Shown: positions 39,108 through 46,537 of the stretch, piece after piece
Position numbering within the stretch: the stretch's first letter is position 1
Layout of the letters: each line of letters opens with the position of its first letter
Source: Phycisphaerae bacterium
Lineage (GTDB): Bacteria > Planctomycetota > Phycisphaerae > UBA1845 > Fen-1342
Reading direction: 5' to 3'
Assembly: GCA_030612705.1 (NCBI GenBank)
Contig: JAUWNI010000001.1
Location: 1 to 64,000 of the forward strand
Length of the DNA stretch: 64,000 nt
Notes under the pieces: generated by a model
The model's input: the letters and a program-made list of their open reading frames with translations, nothing else
Database searches by the model: none
What the model was told of the DNA's origin: nothing
Program-made: the position numbers and the translations under genes

Positions 39108-39281
39108 TCATACGGGGCCGTTGCAGGCGGTCTTCAAGGAACGGGAGAAGTATTTCTTGTCTGATTCGTAGTGGCACTTCTTGTACTTCCTACCGCTACC
39201 ACACCAGCATGGATCATTGCGGCCGAGGTTTACAGCCTCTTCCGGCGGTTTACGACGAAGCAGTTTACCCAGAAGTCCCAT
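39108..39281 (-). CDS. SEC-C metal-binding motif protein
   Basis: MGLLGKLLRRKPPEEAVNLGRNDPCWCGSGRKYKKCHYESDKKYF. Confidence 0.85.
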   Translation of the reverse strand: MGLLGKLLRRKPPEEAVNLGRNDPCWCGSGRKYKKCHYESDKKYFSRSLKTACNGPV

Positions 39282-39313
39282 GTGTTTCTTTGCTCGCTGT
39301 TGTCCCACGTTAG

Positions 39314-39451
39314 CAGTCCGCCGCAAAAGTATTGTAGCGCCCAACCCCCGAGTCGGCCGATTCTGTGAGCGGCTGTTTTCTCGTACTCTACGGCCGACAC
39401 GGTGGTCGGCCGCTACAGTCTGTGGGCGCCGCCGACTTTTGCAGCGAACTA
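39314..39451. repeat. REPIN-like palindrome, family A, within the Fe-S gene cluster
   Basis: CAGTCCGCCGCAAAAGTATTGTAGCGCCCAACCCCCGAGTCGGCCGATT...GACACGGTGGTCGGCCGCTACAGTCTGTGGGCGCCGCCGACTTTTGCAGCGAACT. Confidence 0.8.
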
Positions 39452-39522
39452 TTAGGTATAGTACACGAACATTTCGCCATTTCCCGCTTTTTTAGCGAGT
39501 TTTTTAATTGCAACCGGACGCT

Positions 39523-39879
39523 TCAGGTCAGCCTGATGGCCCCGTTCGGACACACTTCCACACAAGCCCCGCAACCGTAGCATAACTCGGCGTTAACCCT
39601 CATGGCAACCTCACCGAGCGTAATGGCCTCGGTTGGGCAGACTGCTTGGCAAGCACCGCAAGACGTACACGCTTCTTCATCGACGCGCGCCACGGGCGTG
39701 GTATTGCTGCTTGGCTTCGTCACCAAAAGCCCTGGTGGTCCCGCCGTCTGATTGCCCACACCTGCTTGGACGTCTCGCCGCATACGCCGGCCTTGCCCGC
39801 GACCCCGCCCGCGTCCCATTCCGCGCCCGCGTCCACGACCGCCGCCTCCCGCGGGTCCCGTTCCGTCACCTCGCGGCAT
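39523..39879 (-). CDS. Ferredoxin (2x[4Fe-4S]) with N-terminal MPRGDGTGPAGGGGRGRGRG leader
   Basis: CTSCGACQAVCPTEAITLGEVAMRVNAELCYGCGACVEVCPNGAI. Confidence 0.9.
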   Translation of the reverse strand: MPRGDGTGPAGGGGRGRGRGMGRGRGRGQGRRMRRDVQAGVGNQTAGPPGLLVTKPSSNTTPVARVDEEACTSCGACQAVCPTEAITLGEVAMRVNAELCYGCGACVEVCPNGAIRLT

Positions 39880-39881
39880 GA

Positions 39882-40247
39882 TCAACCCTCTTTCTGCTGG
39901 GCTGCCTCGAGTTCCACGATTCGTTTTCTGATCTCGTCCAGCGCACCTTCAAGATGCTCCGCCTGGGTTTGGAGGGCTTGCGCCTCCTGCTCATTCGACG
40001 GCGCTCCATAGTAAGGCGGGACCCCGTATACGGGCGCTGTACCGGGGGTGACCATCGGATAGTATCCGTAGCCCCAGCCACGGCCGCGACCCCAGCCGCG
40101 CCCTCGGCCCCATCCTCGGCCCATACCCCAACCTCGGCCCGGCATCGGGCTCATGTAGCCGGGCATTTGGAGCCCGGCGCAGTAACCTGCCGCTCGTCCC
40201 GTCATTGGCCCCATTCCGGCTGGGCCCGTTCCGTCTCCACCTGGCAT
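39882..40247 (-). CDS. DUF5320-like glycine/arginine-rich protein
   Basis: MPGGDGTGPAGMGPMTGRAAGYCAGLQMPGYMSPMPGRGWGMGRGWGRGRGWGRGRGWGYGYY...coiled-coil tail. Confidence 0.82.
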   Translation of the reverse strand: MPGGDGTGPAGMGPMTGRAAGYCAGLQMPGYMSPMPGRGWGMGRGWGRGRGWGRGRGWGYGYYPMVTPGTAPVYGVPPYYGAPSNEQEAQALQTQAEHLEGALDEIRKRIVELEAAQQKEG

Positions 40248-40284
40248 GATATTGCTCCTTTTTCAGAATGTCCTGTAATTCGTC

Positions 40285-40488
40285 TTACTTGTTTGTTCCG
40301 CGCCCTGCCCCGCCGCCTTGCCCTTGGCCACGGCCTTGGCCAGTGCCGCCGCCGCGACCCCGTCTGGGCCGTCGGCCTTGTTTCGCGCCACCGCCGCCTT
40401 TGCTTCCGCCCTTGCAAGGCCCCAGACCTCTGCCGGTGCCGGAACCCTGTCCTTCCGGGCCTGTGCCGTCACGATTTGGCATCATCAT
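40285..40488 (-). CDS. Short glycine/arginine-rich DUF5320-like protein
   Basis: MPNRDGTGPEGQGSGTGRGLGPCKGGSKGGGGAKQGRRPRRGRGGGTGQGRGQGQGGGAGRG. Confidence 0.65.
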   Translation of the reverse strand: MMMPNRDGTGPEGQGSGTGRGLGPCKGGSKGGGGAKQGRRPRRGRGGGTGQGRGQGQGGGAGRGTNK

Positions 40489-40541
40489 TCTCCTTCAAGC
40501 GCCATACGACGCACACGAGTGACTTCCGAATTGCCGGGGGC

Positions 40542-40865
40542 TTACCAGCGCCCCCAGCCACGACCACGACCAAAACCGCGGCCCCAACCTCGTCCGAACC
40601 ATCGGCCACGCCATCCGCCGAACCGTCGGCCCCAAACAGGGACGTAAGGCGCCCCATATCCATAGGGTCCAAGGCCCTGCGAATAGGGTGCCACACCATA
40701 CGGCCCTGTACGCCCCCAGTACCCAGATCGAGGCCAGAAGCCTCGGCCGGGAATCGGGTTCATGTAGCCGGGCAGCGAGTATCCGGCGCAGTACCCCGCC
40801 TGGCGACCTGTCATTGGTCCCAACCCAAACGGTCCGGTTCGATCACCTGCCGGCATTGTGATCAC
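40542..40865 (-). CDS. DUF5320-like protein (third copy)
   Basis: MPAGDRTGPFGLGPMTGRQAGYCAGYSLPGYMNPIPGRGFWPRSG...GRGWGRGFGRGRGWGRW. Confidence 0.78.
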   Translation of the reverse strand: MITMPAGDRTGPFGLGPMTGRQAGYCAGYSLPGYMNPIPGRGFWPRSGYWGRTGPYGVAPYSQGLGPYGYGAPYVPVWGRRFGGWRGRWFGRGWGRGFGRGRGWGRW

Positions 40866-40898
40866 CTCTTTTCGTGTCTTTGCAAATACCTTGTACAG

Positions 40899-41276
40899 TT
40901 ACAGATCAAGTACGTGCCTCCAGTGCTCCTCAATGGTCGGTTCCTTGATACGTTCAAGCTCTCCGCGCTTAAGCTGTGCTATGGCCTCCGTCACGTGCCC
41001 GGACGCTCCCACGTAAACGTCGATGTTGCCCGTTTGCAGTGTCGCGAAGGTCCTTGGGCCGACCTTCTCAGTAATCAACGCATCCATACCCAACCGTACG
41101 ATATCCTGGGCTGCGCTAACTCCGGGGCGTCCAACCATGTCGATATTCCGCGCGTTGTCGTGCACCGTGAACAAATCGCTGTCGGTATCGACCAAGATGA
41201 AGAACCTGGCCCGGCCGAACCGCGGATCAAGCTCGGCCTCCAGATCCGATCCTCGCGCTGTGACCGCTACCTTCAT
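40899..41276 (-). CDS. NifX/ORP-like protein
   Basis: MKVAVTARGSDLEAELDPRFGRARFFILVDTDSDLFTVHDNARNIDMVGRPGVSAAQDIVRLGMDALITEKVGPRTFATL. Confidence 0.9.
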   Translation of the reverse strand: MKVAVTARGSDLEAELDPRFGRARFFILVDTDSDLFTVHDNARNIDMVGRPGVSAAQDIVRLGMDALITEKVGPRTFATLQTGNIDVYVGASGHVTEAIAQLKRGELERIKEPTIEEHWRHVLDL

Positions 41277-41683
41277 GCCATCCCCCTCCAACGGCTCGTC
41301 CCGGGCGGGCCGCCATGACGCCGACCTCCCCGAAACCGTCGGCGTCGGCCGCGGCAGCCCGGCATCAGGAATGCTTCGCTTGCCAATTGCCCCGCGATGA
41401 AGGCCCGCAACACGTCGTCCACCGGCCCGCACATCCGCGGAATCACCCGCGTGCCCGCGGAGGTCAACATCGCCTCAAGCGGCCACGAGATCGCGCCGCA
41501 GATGAGCACGTGTACGCCGATCGCCGCCACCCGGCTCGCTCTGGCCGCAAGCCGCGCTTCTTCGAGATCAACCTCGCTCCGGCCAACCTCGGCGTCGCGT
41601 TCGACGTCCACCACCAGCAGACGCCTGGCGACGTCGAAGACCGGAGAAACCCGGCCGTCCCATGTTGGAAGAGCTACTCTCAT
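41273..41683 (-). CDS. NifX/ORP-like protein
   Basis: MRVALPTWDGRVSPVFDVARRLLVVDVE...AIGVHVLICGAISWPLEAMLTSAGTRVIPRMCGPVDDVLRAFIAG. Confidence 0.85.
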   Translation of the reverse strand: MRVALPTWDGRVSPVFDVARRLLVVDVERDAEVGRSEVDLEEARLAARASRVAAIGVHVLICGAISWPLEAMLTSAGTRVIPRMCGPVDDVLRAFIAGQLASEAFLMPGCRGRRRRFRGGRRHGGPPGTSRWRGMA

Positions 41684-41696
41684 CGCTAAACACTCA

Positions 41697-41712
41697 CGCA
41701 AGATGCGTGCCA
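41697..41712 (-). promoter_or_regulatory. Sigma-54 (-24/-12) promoter TGGCACGCATCTTGCG
   Basis: Minus-strand sequence matches TGGCACG-N4-TTGC exactly; immediately upstream of the 41683 start codon and downstream of a sigma-54 activator gene. Confidence 0.8.
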
Positions 41713-41803
41713 TCCCAAACGATCAACCTCGATCCCTGGGCGAAGTGTATGCTCAGCAATAGGTTACGATCGCTAACCCTAGTTCGTCAACAAGGATCAG
41801 ATA

Positions 41804-41848
41804 TTGCATAATGCAAGCATTGCTGTCCACTGCTCTTGCAAAGTGCAA
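41804..41848. promoter_or_regulatory. Two dyads TTGCATAATGCAA (41804-41816) and TTGCAAAGTGCAA (41836-41848), candidate upstream activator sites
   Basis: Shared TTGCA-N3-TGCAA, centres 32 bp apart, about 90-150 bp upstream of the -24/-12 promoter. Confidence 0.65.
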
Positions 41849-41850
41849 TA

Positions 41851-43218
41851 CTATTCCTTCTTCCGGTTTCCGTGATCCGAGCCCGGCAGTGGAATCCCCA
41901 AAGACTTGATCTTACGGAACAGCGTGCTGGGATCGATGCCCAACTCCCGGGCGGCGGCGGTGCGGTTGCCACCGTGCCGGCGGATGGCATCGGCGATGTG
42001 GATCGCCTCGAGTGCTTTCAGCGTGAGGGCACGCTCGCCCCGTGGAAGCTTGGAATCTGTCTCGTTACGGAGCGCCGGCGGCAGATGGTGCCGCTCGATC
42101 AGGCCCCCCCGGCAGAGCACGAACGCGTGTTCGATGACGTTCTCCAACTCGCGGACATTGCCCGGATAGTCGTGCTCCATGAGAAGTGCCAGGGCCTCTT
42201 CCGAAACTCCCGCCACGTCTTTGTCCTGGAGGCGGTTGAACTTGCCGACGAAGCGATCCACCAGCAGCGGGATGTCCTCCCGGCGGTCGCACAGCTCCGG
42301 CAGCTTCAGCCGGATCACGTTGATGCGATAGAACAGGTCCTGTCTGAAGATGCCCTTTTTGACCAGCTTGTTCAGGTCCTGGTTGGTGGCCGCGACCACG
42401 CGGACGTCCACCTGGAGGGGTTCGACAGCTCCGAGCGGTTCGAATGTCTTCTCCTGGAGAAACCGCAGCAACCGGGACTGCATGGCGGGCGAGACGTCGC
42501 CGATCTCGTCGAGCAGGATGGTTCCGCCGTCGGCGATCGCCAGCCGTCCGGGCTTGTCGTGTCGGGCATCGGTGAACGCGCCCGCCTTGTAGCCGAACAA
42601 CTCGGATTCCAACAACGTATCCGGCAGGGCGCCACAGTTGATCGCGACGAAACGCTTGTCCCGGCGGGGCGAGAGGCTGTGTATCGCGCGGGCGAAGAGT
42701 TCCTTGCCGGTGCCGCTGGCGCCCTCGATCAGCACGGTGCTGTTGCTGTCGGCGATCCGCGGGAGCAGCTCGAATAGCTGCCGCATGGCAGGGCTACGGC
42801 CGACGATGTCCGCGAACGTGTATTTCTCCTCCAGTTCCTTGCGCAGCTCCTCCACCATGCTTAGGTCGCGGAACGTTTCGACGCCCCCGATGACATTGTC
42901 GGCGGCGTCTTTCAAAATCGCGGCCGAGATGCTGATGGGGATTCGCCGACCATTGGCGTCGAGAATGTAAATCGCCTTATTGACGATGGGCCGCCCCGTC
43001 CGCATGGTCTCTTTCAGGGCGCACTGGGTCTCGCAGATGCTGGCCCGGAAGACGTCGCTGCACATCTGCCCGATCGCTTCCTTGCGTGACACTCCCGTAA
43101 TCTGCTCGGCCGCCCGGTTGAAAGACGTAATCCGCCAACTCTCATCGACGGTAAAGACGCCGTCGGCGATGGAGTCGAGGATAGTCTCGGTGGCGCGTTT
43201 CTCGGGCGATTCGCTCAT
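41851..43218 (-). CDS. Sigma-54-dependent transcriptional activator (PAS-AAA+-Fis HTH)
   Basis: PAS with Cys-rich MCSDVFRASICETQCALKETM; Walker A GASGTGKELFARAIH; GAFTDA loop; GGTILLDEIGDVSPAMQSRLLRFLQE; Fis-type NRTAAARELGIDPSTLFRKIKSLGI. Confidence 0.95.
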   Translation of the reverse strand: MSESPEKRATETILDSIADGVFTVDESWRITSFNRAAEQITGVSRKEAIGQMCSDVFRASICETQCALKETMRTGRPIVNKAIYILDANGRRIPISISAAILKDAADNVIGGVETFRDLSMVEELRKELEEKYTFADIVGRSPAMRQLFELLPRIADSNSTVLIEGASGTGKELFARAIHSLSPRRDKRFVAINCGALPDTLLESELFGYKAGAFTDARHDKPGRLAIADGGTILLDEIGDVSPAMQSRLLRFLQEKTFEPLGAVEPLQVDVRVVAATNQDLNKLVKKGIFRQDLFYRINVIRLKLPELCDRREDIPLLVDRFVGKFNRLQDKDVAGVSEEALALLMEHDYPGNVRELENVIEHAFVLCRGGLIERHHLPPALRNETDSKLPRGERALTLKALEAIHIADAIRRHGGNRTAAARELGIDPSTLFRKIKSLGIPLPGSDHGNRKKE

Positions 43219-43383
43219 GTCAGCTTCATATACTTCGATTGGGGCAACCTCGCTATGGTAATCTGCGTATCCCCAGTCAGGAACCCTTCCCGCCGCGGCG
43301 TTTCACGTGTATGACTGCGTGAATGTCCCGCGTTGTGCTTGGATGTTGCCCTTGGGCGGTTCTCTGGATAGGCTGGGCTGGCC

Positions 43384-44307
43384 GTGGAAGTTGTCGGTTC
43401 CGAGTCTTCTCGCAGAGGAGCATTGATAGTGCATGCGAAGTCCAAGCCCGCCGCTCTCGCCTGTAACGCTTCGGAGACGGAGCAGCCCGCTGCCGGCTGC
43501 TCGGCGGACGCGGACTCCGTCGTCGATGTGCTCACGAGCCATCTGATGGCTGAAGCGCGGCAGCGGACGATCCGGCAAGCAGTTGCCGGCGGGCGGTTCT
43601 GTGCCGTCATGCTTGACGATGGTGGGGTGGGCATGGCGAATCTTTGCCCCGACGTTTGCGGCCAGCCGTCGCGACAGGTCTCGGATCGGTTGCCACGCCC
43701 GGGAATGCCGGCCGCGGACGCGCTGGCGACCTTGGCCCGGCCCGCACGGTCCGCCATCGGACTGGCTACGGCCAATGCTTTGGCCAACCGGCCGGGTGGG
43801 GCCGGCGAGCGGTGGGCTGGGCCAGGCATCGAAGGTGATTTGCTGGATGCGGTCGAGTTGAGACCGAATGATCACGTGGGCATGGTGGGCTGTTTCTACC
43901 CCCTGGTTGAGGGAATCCGCCGGCGCGTGCGGAGGCTGTCCATCTTTGAGAGGGGCCAACGCCTCAGCCCCGATCTTCTCCCGGAGGACCGGGCGACCGA
44001 GCTACTGCCCCAGTGCTCGGTCGCGCTGCTCACCGCCACCACCCTGATCAACGGCACGATTGACGCGCTTCTCGCGGCGGCCGCGAATTGCCGCGAGGTC
44101 GTCCTGCTCGGCCCCTCCACGCCGCTCGTCCCGGGCGTTTTCGCGAATTCGCCCCGACGAGCTTCTCTCCTGGCCGGAATGCTGGTCACCGACCCCGAGG
44201 AACTGCTGCGCACCGTCGCGCGCGACGGCGGAACGCGTGACTTCAAGACCTGCGCCACCAAAGTAAACGTGAGGGTGAATGTAACCGGCAGCGGCCATAC
44301 ACAGTAG
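43384..44307 (+). CDS. DUF364-type (putative heavy-metal chelation) domain protein
   Basis: DHVGMVGCFYPLVEGIRRRVRRLSIFE; CSVALLTATTLINGTIDALLAAAANCREVVLLGPSTPLVPGVF. Confidence 0.75.
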   Translation: MEVVGSESSRRGALIVHAKSKPAALACNASETEQPAAGCSADADSVVDVLTSHLMAEARQRTIRQAVAGGRFCAVMLDDGGVGMANLCPDVCGQPSRQVSDRLPRPGMPAADALATLARPARSAIGLATANALANRPGGAGERWAGPGIEGDLLDAVELRPNDHVGMVGCFYPLVEGIRRRVRRLSIFERGQRLSPDLLPEDRATELLPQCSVALLTATTLINGTIDALLAAAANCREVVLLGPSTPLVPGVFANSPRRASLLAGMLVTDPEELLRTVARDGGTRDFKTCATKVNVRVNVTGSGHTQ

Positions 44308-44403
44308 CGGCCGGCGCCTCGCCGGCCGTAATAAACCTGAAACGTCGCTTTGGGCGTACGGCCTGCGAGGCGCGGGCCGCTACATGACTCTTGCGGCGGA
44401 CTG
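44305..44403. repeat. REPIN-like palindrome, family A
   Basis: AGTAGCGGCCGGCGCCTCGCCGGCCGTAATAAACC...GGCCTGCGAGGCGCGGGCCGCTACATGACTCTTGCGGCGGACTG. Confidence 0.75.
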
Positions 44404-44460
44404 ATAGACGCTCGGCAGGAACTGCACATTGCGGAGCTTGCTGGAAAGGAGATAACAAAA

Positions 44461-45629
44461 TGTCGGAGAACCGGAGAATATCCAAGCGTGTCATGGCTAT
44501 AGGCAAATCAGCCATACATGAGATGACCCGACTGTCAAAAGAGGTGGAAGACGTCGCGTTTCTGTCCTGGGCAAAACCGACGTCCGACACGCCGGAGCAT
44601 ATCAAGCAAGCCGCGATTTCCGCGATCAGCGACGGCCTCGTCGGCGGATACTCCGAGAACTCCGGTCTACCGGCCCTGCGCCGGGAGATCGTCGCGAAGC
44701 TCAAGCGAGACAACAACATAGATGCGAACCCTTCCCAGATAATGGTCACCGTTGGTGCGATTGAAGGCTTGGCCGCCGCGGTCATGGCCGTGGTTGATCC
44801 CGGAGATGAGGTCATTCTGCCGACTCCCACCTATTCGACGCATATTCGCCAGGTCGTCATCGCTTCCGGGAAACCCGTGCTTGTACCGACGATAGAAGAA
44901 GAGGGGTTTGTCTTCGACATCGAGGGCATCAAGAACGCCATCACACCCCGCACGAAAGCGATCATGTACTCTTCCCCCAGCAATCCGACCGGCACCGTCT
45001 TCAGCGAACAACAGCTTCGTGAATTGGCCGAGGTTGCGCTGGACAATGACCTGACGGTCATTACGGACGAGGCGTACGAGTACTTCACCTATGACGGCCA
45101 TGAGCATTTCAGCATCGCTTCAATCCCCGAGATGCGCAGGCATGCCGTGAGTTGTTATACCTTTACCAAGACCTACGCCATGACCGGCTGGCGGATCGGC
45201 TATCTGCACGCGGATGAGCAGCTCATTCCGCAGATTACGAAGGCGCATATTCCGTTTGCGATTTGCGCGCCGGTCGTCTCCCAATATGCCGCGCTGGCCG
45301 CGCTGAAAGGCGCTCAGGACTGCGTCGTGCGGTTTAGGGATCACTACCGGGCCACGCGGGATCTCATGTGCGCGCGACTCGACACGATGGATTCGGTGTT
45401 CGAGTATCAGAAACCACACGGTTCTTATCTCATGTTCCCCCGAATACTGCTGGAGGAAGGCAAGGATTCCGCCACCTTCTGCAAGAGGCTCCTCAAGCAG
45501 GCCAGAGTATCGGCAACACCCGGGATCGCCTTTGGACCGACCGGCGAGGGGCACTTGCGATTGTCTTTCTGTGTTTCGGAGGAAGAGATAAACAAGGCGT
45601 TCGATAGAATGGAAGCGTTCTTCGGGTAA
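44461..45629 (+). CDS. Pyridoxal phosphate-dependent aminotransferase (class I/II)
   Basis: VTVGAIEGLAAAVMAVVDPGDEVILPTPTYSTH; YSSPSNPTGTVFS; SCYTFTKTYAMTGWRIGYLHA. Confidence 0.93.
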
Positions 45630-45634
45630 CGACT

Positions 45635-45829
45635 AGCAGTCCGCCGCAAAAGTCGGCACCGGCCACAGACTGTAGCGGCCGACCCCCGTGTCGGCCGTGG
45701 AACACCGTTTTCATCGCGCGTCGGGCACGGAGACCCGACGCTACATGTCGGGTGGCCCATGGCTTTAGCCGTGGGGGACACGAATCGACGGTCCATTCGT
45801 GTCCCCCGCCGCTGAAGCGACGGGCCACC
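45635..45829. repeat. Composite of family A and family B palindromic elements
   Basis: AGCAGTCCGCCGCAAAAGTCGGCACCGGCCACAGACTGTAGCGGCCGACCCCCGTGTCGGCCGTGG followed by GGGTGGCCCATGGCTTTAGCCGTGGGGGACACGAATCG...GACGGGCCACCC; begins just after the aminotransferase stop. Confidence 0.8.
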
Positions 45830-45895
45830 CATATAGCGAGAAAGCTCCGCGAACAGCGAAGAAATCAGCCGTTAACAGTACAGAGATATTAAACA

Positions 45896-46237
45896 GTGTC
45901 AGCTACGCCGGAAATCGCCGCGCTTGCCCGGCAGATCCTCGATGAAGTGAAGGCCGCACTCGAGGCCGGCGAAGATCTGCGCCGGGAGAAACGTGGGATT
46001 GGCGTGCGGCTGCGATCGCTGCTGACAATGACCGATCCGTCCGCCGACGTGGTGCGAGAGGCCCGGCTCACGATCCTGACCGCGATCAGACGAACGGAAA
46101 TCGGCGATCAAATCCGCCGCAGTGGCGGGTGTCACACCGGTGCCGAGCGGTCTGTCGAGTTCCCCATGGATACGGACTTTGAAATGTTTGTCGAAGGTCT
46201 ACATCGGTTGGCCGACCTCACCGACGACTTCACGTAG
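45896..46237 (+). CDS. Small hypothetical protein (GTG start)
   Basis: 113 aa ORF MSATPEIAALARQILDEVKAALEAGEDLRREKRGIG...; amphipathic-helix-like composition. Confidence 0.5.
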   Translation: MSATPEIAALARQILDEVKAALEAGEDLRREKRGIGVRLRSLLTMTDPSADVVREARLTILTAIRRTEIGDQIRRSGGCHTGAERSVEFPMDTDFEMFVEGLHRLADLTDDFT

Positions 46238-46398
46238 AGGGTTAACCTAAGTTGAACGGTGCGCCGCGGAAAGGCGCGAATCTTCAGTTAGTACGGTACC
46301 CCCCCCGCCGCGCGCCCCACACCTCCAGCCCGGCCCTCGCGTACCGCCGCTTCGTGCGCTCCGCCCACTCGATTCCACCACGGTTCCGGACAGTATTG

Positions 46399-46533
46399 AC
46401 CCCCGAGTCGGCCGATCCCGCGAGCGGTTGTTTTCCCGTATTCCACGGCCGACACGGGGGGTCGGCCGCTACAGCAGGGTCGACCGCTATAGTCTATGGG
46501 CGCCGCTGACTTTTGCGGCGGACTGTTAGCCGA
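46399..46533. repeat. REPIN-like palindrome, family A, abutting mfd
   Basis: TTGACCCCCGAGTCGGCCGATCCCGCGAGCGGTTG...GGGGGGTCGGCCGCTACAGC...AGTCTATGGGCGCCGCTGACTTTTGCGGCGGACTGTTAG. Confidence 0.8.
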
Positions 46534-46537
46534 TAGA

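Noticed and set aside
39954-41318. 454-aa plus-strand Pro/Arg-rich ORF
   Set aside because: Antisense of the DUF5320-like and NifX-like genes; low complexity arises from GRG codons.
46496-46537. mfd start at 46496 as given by the ORF track
   Set aside because: This ATG is inside the family A repeat (AGTCTATGGGCGCC); the start at 46538 after the repeat is more plausible.
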